A stretch of 64,000 nt of DNA from Deltaproteobacteria bacterium HGW-Deltaproteobacteria-8 (GTDB lineage: Bacteria; Desulfobacterota; Desulfovibrionia; Desulfovibrionales; Desulfovibrionaceae): positions 262,271-326,270 of the forward strand of contig PHAR01000007.1 of the NCBI GenBank assembly GCA_002840405.1. Direction: 5' to 3'. The translations under genes and the position numbers were made by a program. The notes below the pieces were generated by a model. It searched no databases. It was not told where the DNA came from and was given only the letters and a program-made list of their open reading frames with translations. Below, one piece after another: positions 9,110 through 17,014 of this stretch. Position 1 is the stretch's first letter; every line of letters starts with the position of its first letter.

Positions 9110-10975
9110 ATGAAGACTACACGGGATACCAAGGCACCGGGACTCTTGGCGGTGGAACAGCCCCCAGAAGAGAACAACGGGCGCGGGACGGCAACACCCG
9201 ACGACATCCTTGAGCCGACGGAAGGAATTGAAAGCCTCGAACTCCCTGACATCATCGACATTGGTGCGCTCCAGTCGTTGATGGAGAGTTTTCAAAAATT
9301 GACAGGCATGGTCTTCGCAATCCTGGACATCAAGGGAACAGTGCTTGTCGCCGCAGGCTGGCAGGACATCTGCACCCGGTTTCACAGGGTTCACCCCGAG
9401 ACGGCCAAGCGCTGCCTGGAAAGCGACACCCACCTGACGCAAGGCGTGAAGCCCGGCCAGTTCAAGCTGTACCGCTGCAAGAACAACATGTGGGATGTCT
9501 CGACGCCTCTTATTATCGGCGGCAAGCACATGGGGAACCTGTTCATGGGGCAGTTCCTGTTCACCGAGGAAGAGCCCGACAGGGACTTCTTCCGCCAGCA
9601 GGCCAGAACCTTTGGCTTCGAGGAGATCGAGTACCTTGCGGCCCTGGACCGTGTGCCCCGCTGGAGTCGTGCGACCCTGGACACGGTGATGCATTTCTAT
9701 ACAGATCTGGCGGAAATGATCGCCAAGCTGAGCTACGGGAACATCAAACTCGCGCGGGCCATTGCCGAGAAAACCGAGTTGGTGAAGCAACTTGAAAGGA
9801 GCAAGGAAAAGGCCGAACTCGCGAATCGCACGAAATCCGAATTTCTCGCCAACATGAGCCATGAGATACGCACCCCGCTCAACGGGGTGATTGGGATGCT
9901 CCAACTCATCAGGACAAGCGGGGCGTCCTGCGAGGTGGAGTGCTATGCGGAGATGGCGCAGCGCGCAGGAATTCGGCTGACCAGCCTGCTGGGGGACATT
10001 CTCGACCTGTCGCGCATCGAGGCGGGCCGCATGCCCATCGTGATTCGGCCGTTCGCAATGCTGGATGTCATGAATGCCCTTGCCGAGACGTATTCCCCGA
10101 CGAACTTCAGCAAGCGTCTGCCTTTTGCCATCACCGTCGCGCCAAACGTCCCCCCCTATATTTTCGGAGACGAGGTTCGCGTCAGGCAGATTCTTTTCAA
10201 CCTGGTGGGCAATGCCATGAAGTTTACCGCGCAGGGGGAGGTGCGGCTGGATCTCTCCACCCTCCTGCCTGATCCGGCGGGCAGGACGCGGCTACTCTTC
10301 ATCGTCAGCGATACAGGCATAGGCATCCCCGACGACAAGATCGGCCAGATCTGCCGCCCCTTCACACAGGTCGAGGGTGACTTCACCCGGTCGCACCAGG
10401 GCGCTGGCCTCGGCCTCTCCATCGCCCACAACCTCGTCGAGGCCATGGACGGGACGCTGACCTTCGAGAGCACGGAGAACCAGGGCACCAACGTATACCT
10501 GATGCTCCCGTTCCGCCTCGCCACAGAGCCCATTGCACCAGCGGCGACACCGCAGGTCGCGGATTCCGGGTCGAAAGCACCGCTGCGCCTCCTGCTCGTT
10601 GAGGACGAGGAGATCAGCCGGTTGAGCGCACGCTTGATCCTGGAGATGATGGGGCACCAGGTCGATACGGCCAGGCACGGCGGGGAAGCCTTGGAGGCGC
10701 TGCGTTGCGGCTCGTACGACTGCGTGCTGATGGACGTCCAGATGGACGTCATGGACGGCGTTGAGGCCACCCGGCAGATCAGGAGCGGCAGTTCATGCGC
10801 CCTGGATCCGCACACGCCGATTATCGCCATGACCGCGTATGCCATGACCGGAGACCGCGAAAAGTTCCTTGAGGCCGGCATGGACGACTATGTGGCCAAG
10901 CCGGTGCAGGTGCAGGACTTGGAAAAGGCGCTGGCAAGGGTGAGGGGGAAGCGGAGCTTGCAGAGTACGCCCTAG
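9110..10975 (+). CDS. hybrid sensor histidine kinase with PocR sensory domain
   Basis: 621 aa. Residues about 45-215 form a PocR-type ligand-binding domain with its conserved cysteines ([19 protein letters not shown]). There are no transmembrane segments, so a cytoplasmic ligand is likely. Then come a HisKA dimerisation helix with phospho-acceptor His ([13 protein letters not shown]), a HATPase_c domain ([29 protein letters not shown]) and a C-terminal receiver domain with phospho-Asp in [14 protein letters not shown]. PocR domains in studied cases sense small metabolites such as 1,3-propanediol. No response regulator with an output domain is adjacent, so its target is unknown. Confidence 0.87.
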   Translation: MKTTRDTKAPGLLAVEQPPEENNGRGTATPDDILEPTEGIESLELPDIIDIGALQSLMESFQKLTGMVFAILDIKGTVLVAAGWQDICTRFHRVHPETAKRCLESDTHLTQGVKPGQFKLYRCKNNMWDVSTPLIIGGKHMGNLFMGQFLFTEEEPDRDFFRQQARTFGFEEIEYLAALDRVPRWSRATLDTVMHFYTDLAEMIAKLSYGNIKLARAIAEKTELVKQLERSKEKAELANRTKSEFLANMSHEIRTPLNGVIGMLQLIRTSGASCEVECYAEMAQRAGIRLTSLLGDILDLSRIEAGRMPIVIRPFAMLDVMNALAETYSPTNFSKRLPFAITVAPNVPPYIFGDEVRVRQILFNLVGNAMKFTAQGEVRLDLSTLLPDPAGRTRLLFIVSDTGIGIPDDKIGQICRPFTQVEGDFTRSHQGAGLGLSIAHNLVEAMDGTLTFESTENQGTNVYLMLPFRLATEPIAPAATPQVADSGSKAPLRLLLVEDEEISRLSARLILEMMGHQVDTARHGGEALEALRCGSYDCVLMDVQMDVMDGVEATRQIRSGSSCALDPHTPIIAMTAYAMTGDREKFLEAGMDDYVAKPVQVQDLEKALARVRGKRSLQSTP

Positions 10976-11051
10976 TATTGCGCCCGCAGCTCTGGCCAGC
11001 CTCTGAACGCGCAGGGGGGGGGATGGCGCGGGGAGCGGTTTGCGCAAAAAC

Positions 11052-11080
11052 AAAAAAAGCCCAACGTCATGACCGTAGGC
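11052..11080 (-). terminator. intrinsic terminator following the tRNA-Glu remnant
   Basis: Read on the - strand: stem GCCTACG / CGTTGGGC with a one-base bulge and loop GTCATGA, followed by seven T. It lies just beyond the CCA end of the tRNA fragment, where a tRNA gene terminator is expected. Confidence 0.65.
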
Positions 11081-11094
11081 CCTTTAACGTGTTC

Positions 11095-11147
11095 TGGCAT
11101 CCCCAAGGGAATTTGAGCCCCTGTCGGCGGCGTAAAAGGCTGTCTCC
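11095..11147 (-). pseudogene. 3' fragment of a tRNA-Glu gene (anticodon loop to CCA)
   Basis: The - strand reads from the anticodon arm to CCA like tRNA-Glu, including CAGGGGCTCAAATTCCC for the T arm and TTGGGGATGCCA for the 3' acceptor strand and CCA. The anticodon loop is CTTTTAC instead of CTTTCAC, so the anticodon has decayed from TTC to TTT. The matching 5' half (acceptor strand, D arm) is absent upstream. A 3' tRNA fragment with the native terminator is what remains at one junction when an element integrates into a tRNA gene. Confidence 0.65.
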
Positions 11148-11205
11148 TTCCCCACCGCTTTCAATGATTTCAGGGCCATGCCTGCCACTTTGCAGGCACC
11201 CTTAA

Positions 11206-11571
11206 GAGGTCTTTGGGCAAGGTTCCTGCTTCACAATCTGCTTCACCCTGCCCCACTTCCTGGAACGACAAACAGATTTCATGCAAGACGTATGTGTCTC
11301 TATCCCGTTGGGGCTGTCCAAGCTCGTCAGGCTTACTGATGTTGCTGAGCGCATCTTTATTTGAACCGCGCCCGACGTGGGGTATGTGCTGGAGAAGAAT
11401 CTCGACGGCGTTGTCTCCTGGACCCCGGAGACCGTGGAGAAGCATCGGGCCAAGGGAGCCAAGATCGCGGAGAATATTCGACCTGTCGTTCTGGCGGTCA
11501 TGAGCGCCTTCAAGGAGCCCGCCGCCGCCACAAGTCCAACGGCTGGCGACAACAGTACGGCAAAACCTTAG
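11206..11571 (+). pseudogene. broken reading frame of unknown origin
   Basis: One frame reads protein-like sequence on both sides of an in-frame TGA: LPHFLERQTDFMQDVCVSIP before it, and GYVLEKNLDGVVSWTPETVE then AENIRPVVLAVMSAFKEP after it, ending in TAG at 11569-11571. I do not recognise the family. Its position next to the tRNA fragment suggests debris of an integrated element. It could also be chance open sequence in GC-rich DNA. Confidence 0.3.
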
Positions 11572-11838
11572 CCCCACCCCAAACCGGACACCCTGCCGTC
11601 CCTGACTGGCGGATAATTCCTCCGGGCGACCTCTTCCGCAGCCACTTGTGGGGAAGCCCTCCCGTTGCGGTCCTCGATCCGGTCTGACCATTGGGCCAGA
11701 ACCGTTTCCGCATCGGGATGCTCGCTTGGCGACCTGCCACAGCCTAACCATGCGCCAGGATTACGTTAACTCCAATGCCACTTGAAGATGCCCCCCGACC
11801 TTGCCCCGAAGGGGGCCACGGGGGCGAGCCGGGCGCGC

Positions 11839-11864
11839 AAAAGGCCGCCCCGGAGGGGGCGGCC
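11839..11864 (-). terminator. intrinsic terminator of the xsc-tct operon
   Basis: On the - strand, 38 bases past the tctC stop: perfect 9-bp stem GGCCGCCCC / GGGGCGGCC with a 4-base loop, then TTTT. This is the end of the seven-gene - strand operon. Confidence 0.8.
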
Positions 11865-11901
11865 CTGGCCGTATGGCCTCCTGCCAGCGTCTGGCCTGCC
11901 G

Positions 11902-12876
11902 TTACTTCTTCGGGAAGAGCGCGCCCAGGGTCTTCTGGCGCTCGTTGAACATCTTGATGACCTGGTCGCGGCTCATGATCTTCAAGGGACAGCCGCCCAT
12001 GGTCATGGCTTCCTTGACCTTCTTGGACTGGAACATCTTCATGAGGGTTTCAGAGGCACTCTTGATGATGGCCGGGTCCACACCCTTGGGGAAGGCCAGG
12101 CCGCGCAGGTTGACGCTGGTCTCGTCCACCTGGGGATAGCCGGCTTCCTTGAACGTGGGCACTTCGGGCAGGAAGTCCTTGTCACGCTCGTCATCGGCAA
12201 TGCCCAGGATCTTCACGCGCTGCTTGTTGCGGTAGGCGTCGGACAGGTTGTTGAAGCCGGCGGTGACCTTGTTGGCGATGACCGACTGCATGGCGTCGGT
12301 GCCGCCCTGCTCGGGGATGTAGGTCAGCACGATGCCCGTGGCCTTCATGAGCTGCAGGGCCGCGATGTGGTGGCCGACGTAGAGGCCCGCGCCGTTGATG
12401 GTGACCTTGCCGGGGTTCTTCTTGGCGAACTCGACCAGATCCTTGATGCTGTTGAAGGGGCTCTCCTTGGGCACCACAAGCACGGCCGGGTCCGCTCCCC
12501 AGTTGGCCAGGGGCTCGAAGGTGTTGAAGCCGTAGCTGGTCTTGAAGACCAGGGACTGGGCGATGAAGTGCGGGATGTTGTAGGTGACCATGGTGTAGCC
12601 GTCCTTGGGGGCGCGCTCCACAATCCAGTTCCAGCCGACCTTGCCGCCCGCGCCTGGCTTGTTGATGATCACGATGGGCTGGCCGAAGTACTTGCTGTCC
12701 GAGGCCTCCATGGTGGCGACGCGCGCCTGGTAGTCCGTGGCTCCGCCAGGGGAGTACGTCACGATCGCGCTGATGGGCTTGTCCGGATAGGTCTCGGCAA
12801 AGCCAACGGCCGCAGTTCCCAGGACAATGAGGGCCGCCAGGACGGCGATGGCTGTGTTGGTGAACTTCTTACGCAT
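11902..12876 (-). CDS. tctC: tripartite tricarboxylate transporter substrate-binding protein
   Basis: 324 aa Bug/TctC family extracytoplasmic receptor. Signal peptide MRKKFTNTAIAVLAALIVLG with probable cleavage after GFA, then the family core (TYPDKPISAIVTYSPGGATD, VVPKESPFNSIKDLVEFAKK). It would bind a carboxylate in the periplasm for the TctA/TctB pair encoded just upstream. In this operon the likely ligand is sulfoacetate, since the preceding genes encode CoA activation, reduction and desulfonation. AGGAGGATTCC precedes the ATG. It is the last gene of the operon. Confidence 0.85.
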   Translation of the reverse strand: MRKKFTNTAIAVLAALIVLGTAAVGFAETYPDKPISAIVTYSPGGATDYQARVATMEASDSKYFGQPIVIINKPGAGGKVGWNWIVERAPKDGYTMVTYNIPHFIAQSLVFKTSYGFNTFEPLANWGADPAVLVVPKESPFNSIKDLVEFAKKNPGKVTINGAGLYVGHHIAALQLMKATGIVLTYIPEQGGTDAMQSVIANKVTAGFNNLSDAYRNKQRVKILGIADDERDKDFLPEVPTFKEAGYPQVDETSVNLRGLAFPKGVDPAIIKSASETLMKMFQSKKVKEAMTMGGCPLKIMSRDQVIKMFNERQKTLGALFPKK

Positions 12877-12912
12877 GGAATCCTCCTTTCAGTGTTGGTC
12901 TTCTTCCTCTCA

Positions 12913-12931
12913 AAACGGCCCGCGGCCGTTT
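12913..12931 (-). other. hairpin with short T-run between tctB and tctC
   Basis: Perfect 8-bp stem AAACGGCC / GGCCGTTT with a 3-base loop, followed on the - strand by a short T-run. It may attenuate, or act as a processing site that separates the tctC message from the membrane-gene message. Confidence 0.5.
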
Positions 12932-12957
12932 CCAGACTCCGCAAGATAAGGCCCCCG

Positions 12958-13410
12958 CTAAAACAGAATCCCAGCAGGGAGTTGGCTGGACAGGATGATG
13001 TTGAACAGCACGTAGAGCGCGGCCACAAAGCCTGCGGCCATGCCGCCGCGTACCAGCAGCACCCGGGCTGTGATGGCGCGCTTCTGCAGGATCAGCACGG
13101 TGACGATGTAAAACAGGAAGCTGGTGACGTAGAACCCGATGTACTCCAAGGCGAGCAGATACACGATCATGCTGGACACGATGATAAGGACCTTTCTGTA
13201 GGCCGGGTGGTCCACGGTGGCGATGTGCTTCAGGCCCAGGCGGCCCATGAGCACTGCCTGGATCAGCTGCAGGCCGCTCAAGGCCAGCAGGACCCACATG
13301 ATCGCATGGGGGAAGGTGTTGGATGCCGGGATTTCCACGGCCTTGGACATCCACCAGAAGCTGCCCACAAGGGCCACCATGGCCAGGGTGATCAGGATTT
13401 CCTTGAACAT
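12958..13410 (-). CDS. tctB: tripartite tricarboxylate transporter small membrane subunit
   Basis: 150 aa with four hydrophobic segments (FKEILITLAMVALVGSFWW, HAIMWVLLALSGLQLIQAVL, KVLIIVSSMIVYLLALEYIG, VRGGMAAGFVAALYVLFNII), typical of TctB. The start at 13410 was chosen for its strong AAGGAGGGAATCC ribosome site; an upstream extension would run into tctA. It works with TctA as a solute:cation symporter. Confidence 0.83.
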   Translation of the reverse strand: MFKEILITLAMVALVGSFWWMSKAVEIPASNTFPHAIMWVLLALSGLQLIQAVLMGRLGLKHIATVDHPAYRKVLIIVSSMIVYLLALEYIGFYVTSFLFYIVTVLILQKRAITARVLLVRGGMAAGFVAALYVLFNIILSSQLPAGILF

Positions 13411-13426
13411 GCGGATTCCCTCCTTT

Positions 13427-14959
13427 TTAGCCCTGGCAGCAGGTTGCCGCAGCGGCGAGCTTGGCCCTCTGCGTACGGGCGTGCTTGATCTCCGCATAGA
13501 GGCTCCAGCCGACGGACAGCACGCACAGGGCGATGATGATGAGGTTCACCGTGCCGGTGCAGAAGTAGCTGAACAGGCCCACGTTGCTCTGGCCGATCAT
13601 GATGCCCTTGGTCAGATTCGTCTCCACGATGGGGCCGAGGATGATGCCGAGCACAAGGGGCGCTGCGGAGAAGCCGAACTTGCGCACGAAGTAGGTGGCC
13701 AGCCCCAGGGCGAACATGATGACCACGTCGTCGAAGTTGTTGGACACCGTGTAGGTGCCGAACACGGCCAGCACCATCACCGCCCCGATCATCATGAGGC
13801 TGGAGACGTTGGTGACCAGGTATGAGTAGCGGGACATGAGCAGGCCGAAAAGGCCCATGGTGATCTGGGCAAAGAGCATGGCCCAGAAGAAGGTGTAGGT
13901 CACATCGGCGTGCTTCAGGAACAGGTCCGGGCCTGGGAACATCCCGTGGATCAACAGGCCGCCCATGAGCACCGCCGAGGTGGGGCAGCCCGGGATGCCC
14001 ATGATGAGCATGGGGATCAGGGACGGGCCGACCATGGCGTTGTTGGAGGACTCCACCGTGGCCACGCCGCGCGGGTCGCCGCTGCCCAGGGTCTCGGGGT
14101 TCTTGCAGAACTTCTTGTTCTGGTCATAGGCGATGAGCCCGGCGATCTGGCCGCCAGCGCCAGGGACGATGCCCACGATGGCCCCGATGATGGAGCCCAG
14201 GGTAAGCTGCGGGGACAAGCCGGGCAGCATGCCGATGACCTTGCGCAGCACGCCCCGCTCCGGCTTGAAATGGGTCTTCTCCAGCACCACGTCCAGCGTC
14301 TCCACCAGGCCCAGAATCTGCGGGATTGCAAAGATGCCGATGAGGGCCGGGATCACCGTGATGCCGCCGGACAGCGACTCGTGGAACACGAAGCGGGTCA
14401 CCCCGTACATGGGGTCGTCACCGATGCAGCTGAGGAGCATGCCCACAAAGCCCATGAACAGACCCTTGATCATGGAGCCCGAGGCCAGCCCGGCCATGAC
14501 CGAGACGCCGAACATGGCGCTCCAGAACATCTCCGAGGGCCCGAACTCCATGGCCACCTTGGCCAGGGGCGGGGTGAAGAACATCATGATGATGATGCCG
14601 AACACGCCGCCGATCAGGGAGCTTAAGTACGAGATGTACAGGGCTTCCTGGGCGCGGCCCTTCTTGGCCATGGGGTAGCCGTCGAAGGTGGTGGCGATGT
14701 TCGCCGGGGCGCCCGGAATGTTGATGAGGATGGCCGCCAGGGAGCCGCCGGCAACGGTGGAGGTGAAGACCGACCCCAGGAGCACGAGGCCCGTGGCTGG
14801 GTCCATGTGGAAGGTGAAGGGCACGAGCAGGGCCACGGCCATGGTTGGCGAGAGCCCGGGCGTGGCCCCGAGGATCAGGCCGCCGATGGTGCCCACCAGC
14901 AGCACGAGCAGTCTGGTGCCCGTGAAGATCTCCGGCAAGTATTGCAGCATGTCGCTCAT
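13427..14959 (-). CDS. tctA: tripartite tricarboxylate transporter large membrane subunit
   Basis: 510 aa, normal TctA length, with about twelve hydrophobic segments. Family motifs include GATPGLSPTMAVALLVPFTF near the N-terminus and GIVPGAGGQIAGLIAYDQNK mid-protein, the two repeated substrate-site loops. It forms the transport channel with TctB, fed by TctC. The system is in an operon with sulfoacetaldehyde-forming genes, so sulfoacetate is the predicted substrate. Other TctABC systems carry citrate, tartrate or aromatic acids. Confidence 0.9.
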   Translation of the reverse strand: MSDMLQYLPEIFTGTRLLVLLVGTIGGLILGATPGLSPTMAVALLVPFTFHMDPATGLVLLGSVFTSTVAGGSLAAILINIPGAPANIATTFDGYPMAKKGRAQEALYISYLSSLIGGVFGIIIMMFFTPPLAKVAMEFGPSEMFWSAMFGVSVMAGLASGSMIKGLFMGFVGMLLSCIGDDPMYGVTRFVFHESLSGGITVIPALIGIFAIPQILGLVETLDVVLEKTHFKPERGVLRKVIGMLPGLSPQLTLGSIIGAIVGIVPGAGGQIAGLIAYDQNKKFCKNPETLGSGDPRGVATVESSNNAMVGPSLIPMLIMGIPGCPTSAVLMGGLLIHGMFPGPDLFLKHADVTYTFFWAMLFAQITMGLFGLLMSRYSYLVTNVSSLMMIGAVMVLAVFGTYTVSNNFDDVVIMFALGLATYFVRKFGFSAAPLVLGIILGPIVETNLTKGIMIGQSNVGLFSYFCTGTVNLIIIALCVLSVGWSLYAEIKHARTQRAKLAAAATCCQG

Positions 14960-14982
14960 AAGTGTCTCCTCCGCGCGGAGGT

Positions 14983-15867
14983 TCAGGTTCCAAGAGCCTG
15001 GCGCAACAGCGGGCCGACTTCACTGGGCCTCTTGGCCACTCCGGCTCCGGCTTTTTCCAACAATTCGACCTTGCCCTTGGCCGTGCCCCGGCCGCCGCCA
15101 GCGATGGCGCCCGCGTGGCCCATGCGCTTGCCTTCCGGCGCGGTGCGGCCGCCGATGAAGGCCACCAGCGGCTTGGTGAAGAACCCGGCGGCGATGGCCT
15201 CGGCCACCTCCTCCTCCATGCTTCCGCCCAGCTCGCCGACCATGACCACGGCCTTGGTGCCGGGGTCGGCCTGGTACAGGGGCAGGACCTCGACAAAGCG
15301 GGTGAAGGGCACCTGGTCGCCGCCCACGCCAATCAGGGTGGACAGGCCGAACCCGGCCTTGACCACCTCGGCCGTGACCTCGTTGGTCAGGGAGCCGCTG
15401 CGGGTCATGACGCCGATTGTGCCCGGCTTGTAGACCCGGTCGATCCAGTACGGGAACATGCCGAGCATGGCCTCCCCGGCGGAGATGACGCCCGAGGTGT
15501 TGCCGCCCAGGACCATGGCCCCGCAGGAGAGCGCGGCCTTGCGGATCTGCAGCATCTCCTGCAGGGGCACTCCCTCGGCCACGGTGACGATCTTCTTGAT
15601 CCCGGCGTCCAGGGCCTCAAACACGGCGTCCTTGGTGAACTTCGGGGGCACGAAGAGCATGGCCGTGTCGGCCTCGAAGGCCTTGATGCCGTTGACGATG
15701 CTGTGGAACACCGGCACGCCGTCCACGTCCTGGCCCTCCTTGCCGGGGGTCACGCCGAAGACCACGTTGGTGCCGAGGTCGCGCATGTGCCTGGTCCAAT
15801 AGCTGCCTTCCTGGCCGGTCATGCCCTGGATCAGGACCTTGTTCTCTCTGGTGATGTAGACGCTCAT
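14983..15867 (-). CDS. sauD: ADP-forming acyl-CoA ligase alpha subunit (SucD-like), probable sulfoacetate-CoA ligase
   Basis: 294 aa, SucD family. An N-terminal CoA-binding Rossmann domain (NKVLIQGMTGQEGSYWTRHM) precedes a ligase domain carrying the phospho-His site GKRMGHAGAIAGGGRGT. It would couple nucleotide triphosphate hydrolysis to CoA thioester formation with the beta subunit at 15864. The ATG overlaps the beta-subunit stop by four bases (TCATGA on the + strand), so the two are translationally coupled. An acylating aldehyde dehydrogenase and xsc precede it in the operon, which favours sulfoacetate over succinate or malate. The symbol rests on that context. Confidence 0.72.
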   Translation of the reverse strand: MSVYITRENKVLIQGMTGQEGSYWTRHMRDLGTNVVFGVTPGKEGQDVDGVPVFHSIVNGIKAFEADTAMLFVPPKFTKDAVFEALDAGIKKIVTVAEGVPLQEMLQIRKAALSCGAMVLGGNTSGVISAGEAMLGMFPYWIDRVYKPGTIGVMTRSGSLTNEVTAEVVKAGFGLSTLIGVGGDQVPFTRFVEVLPLYQADPGTKAVVMVGELGGSMEEEVAEAIAAGFFTKPLVAFIGGRTAPEGKRMGHAGAIAGGGRGTAKGKVELLEKAGAGVAKRPSEVGPLLRQALGT

Positions 15868-16994
15868 GACTTCCCCCCGGCGCACAGGGCCACGGCCTTG
15901 CGTACTGCTTCTTCCGTGTCGAACATGGGCTCCAGCCCGGCCTTTCTCAGGGTGGCGGTGGCCTCCTCCTCGTTGGTGCCCCGGATGCAGGTGATGATGG
16001 GCACCCTGGGCTTGAGCTCGTTCATGGCCTCCACCACGCCCTCGGCCATGACGTCGGCCCGGGCGATGGTGCCGAAGGTGACGACGAGCAGGACCTTGCA
16101 GTCGTTCTTCAGGCACAGCTCCATGGCCCGCTTGGCCCGGCGGTAGTTCGGCCCGCCGAACTCCAGGTAGTTGGCCACGCTGCCGCCCTCGTAGTTGATG
16201 AGGTCGAAGACCGTGGTGGTCAGCCCCGCGCCCGCGCACATGAGCGAGATGTCGCCGTCGAACTGCAGGTAGGGGATGCCGTCCTGGGCGGCCTCGAACT
16301 CGGTGTCCGAGTCGAAGTGCTCGCGGGTCAGCTCGTAGCCCGCCTGGCGCGAGAGCGAGTTGTCGTCGATGATGAGCTTGCCGTCCCCGGCCACCACGCT
16401 TCCATCGGCGGTGACGAAGAGCGGGTTGATCTCGGCCAGTTCGGCGTCATGCTTGCGGAACACGGCGTAGAGGTTTTTGACCACGGCGGCCGCCTGCTTG
16501 CCGGTTTCGCCCCCGGCCAGGCCCAGGGCAAAGACCACGTTCTTGATCTGGAAGGCCTGGAGGCCCTGGTCGAGGTCCACCAGGACCCGGGCGATCTTCT
16601 CCGGGGCGGTGGCGGCCAGGTGCTCGATGTCCACGCCGCCGTCGGCGCTGGCCATGATCAGGGCCTTGCCCGCCACAGCGTCCACGGTGATGGACAGGTA
16701 GACCTCGCGCTTGAAGTCCACGGCCTCCTCAATGAGCAGCCGGGTGATGATCTGCCTGGTCTCGCCGAGCAGGCTGGCGGACAGGGCCTCGGCCTCGGCC
16801 GCGCTCCCGGCCAGCTTGATCAGGCCCGCCTTGCCCCGGCCCCCGGTGAGCACCTGGGCCTTGACCACGCAGTGTCCTCCCAACTCGTCCGCAGCGGCCC
16901 GGGCCTGGGCCGGGTCCGTCACCAGCCGGCTCTTGGGCACGGGGATTCCCGCCGCCGCAAAGGCTTCCTTGGCTTGATACTCGAAGAGTTTCAT
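15864..16994 (-). CDS. sauC: ADP-forming acyl-CoA ligase beta subunit (SucC-like), probable sulfoacetate-CoA ligase
   Basis: 376 aa, SucC family. An ATP-grasp domain (KLFEYQAKEAFAAAGIPVPK, GGRGKAGLIKLA, AEINPLFVTADGSVVAGDGK) precedes the C-terminal flavodoxin-like ligase domain with GGANY replaced by GGPNY. Beta subunits normally choose the acid substrate together with alpha. Canonical SucC is close to this length, so housekeeping succinyl-CoA or malate-CoA ligase activity cannot be excluded from sequence alone. Placement between an acylating aldehyde dehydrogenase and a TctABC transporter, in a sigma-54 operon headed by xsc, points to sulfoacetate activation. Confidence 0.72.
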   Translation of the reverse strand: MKLFEYQAKEAFAAAGIPVPKSRLVTDPAQARAAADELGGHCVVKAQVLTGGRGKAGLIKLAGSAAEAEALSASLLGETRQIITRLLIEEAVDFKREVYLSITVDAVAGKALIMASADGGVDIEHLAATAPEKIARVLVDLDQGLQAFQIKNVVFALGLAGGETGKQAAAVVKNLYAVFRKHDAELAEINPLFVTADGSVVAGDGKLIIDDNSLSRQAGYELTREHFDSDTEFEAAQDGIPYLQFDGDISLMCAGAGLTTTVFDLINYEGGSVANYLEFGGPNYRRAKRAMELCLKNDCKVLLVVTFGTIARADVMAEGVVEAMNELKPRVPIITCIRGTNEEEATATLRKAGLEPMFDTEEAVRKAVALCAGGKS

Positions 16995-17014
16995 CGAATG
17001 CTCCTTTGAGGGGG

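Larger units (their letters stand above)
10976..11901. other. gene-poor gap with tRNA remnant and possible element scar
   Basis: No intact gene is visible. It contains a terminator-like structure and a tRNA-Glu 3' fragment (11052-11147), a small inverted repeat TGCCTGC/GCAGGCA (11179-11185, 11192-11198), a broken reading frame (11206-11571) and the terminator of the - strand operon (11839-11864). Bases 11580-11830 hold nothing I recognise. Confidence 0.55.

Noticed and set aside
11206-11571. In-frame TGA as a possible selenocysteine codon
   Set aside because: No selenoprotein family match and no recognisable SECIS stem after the TGA; a decayed frame is simpler.
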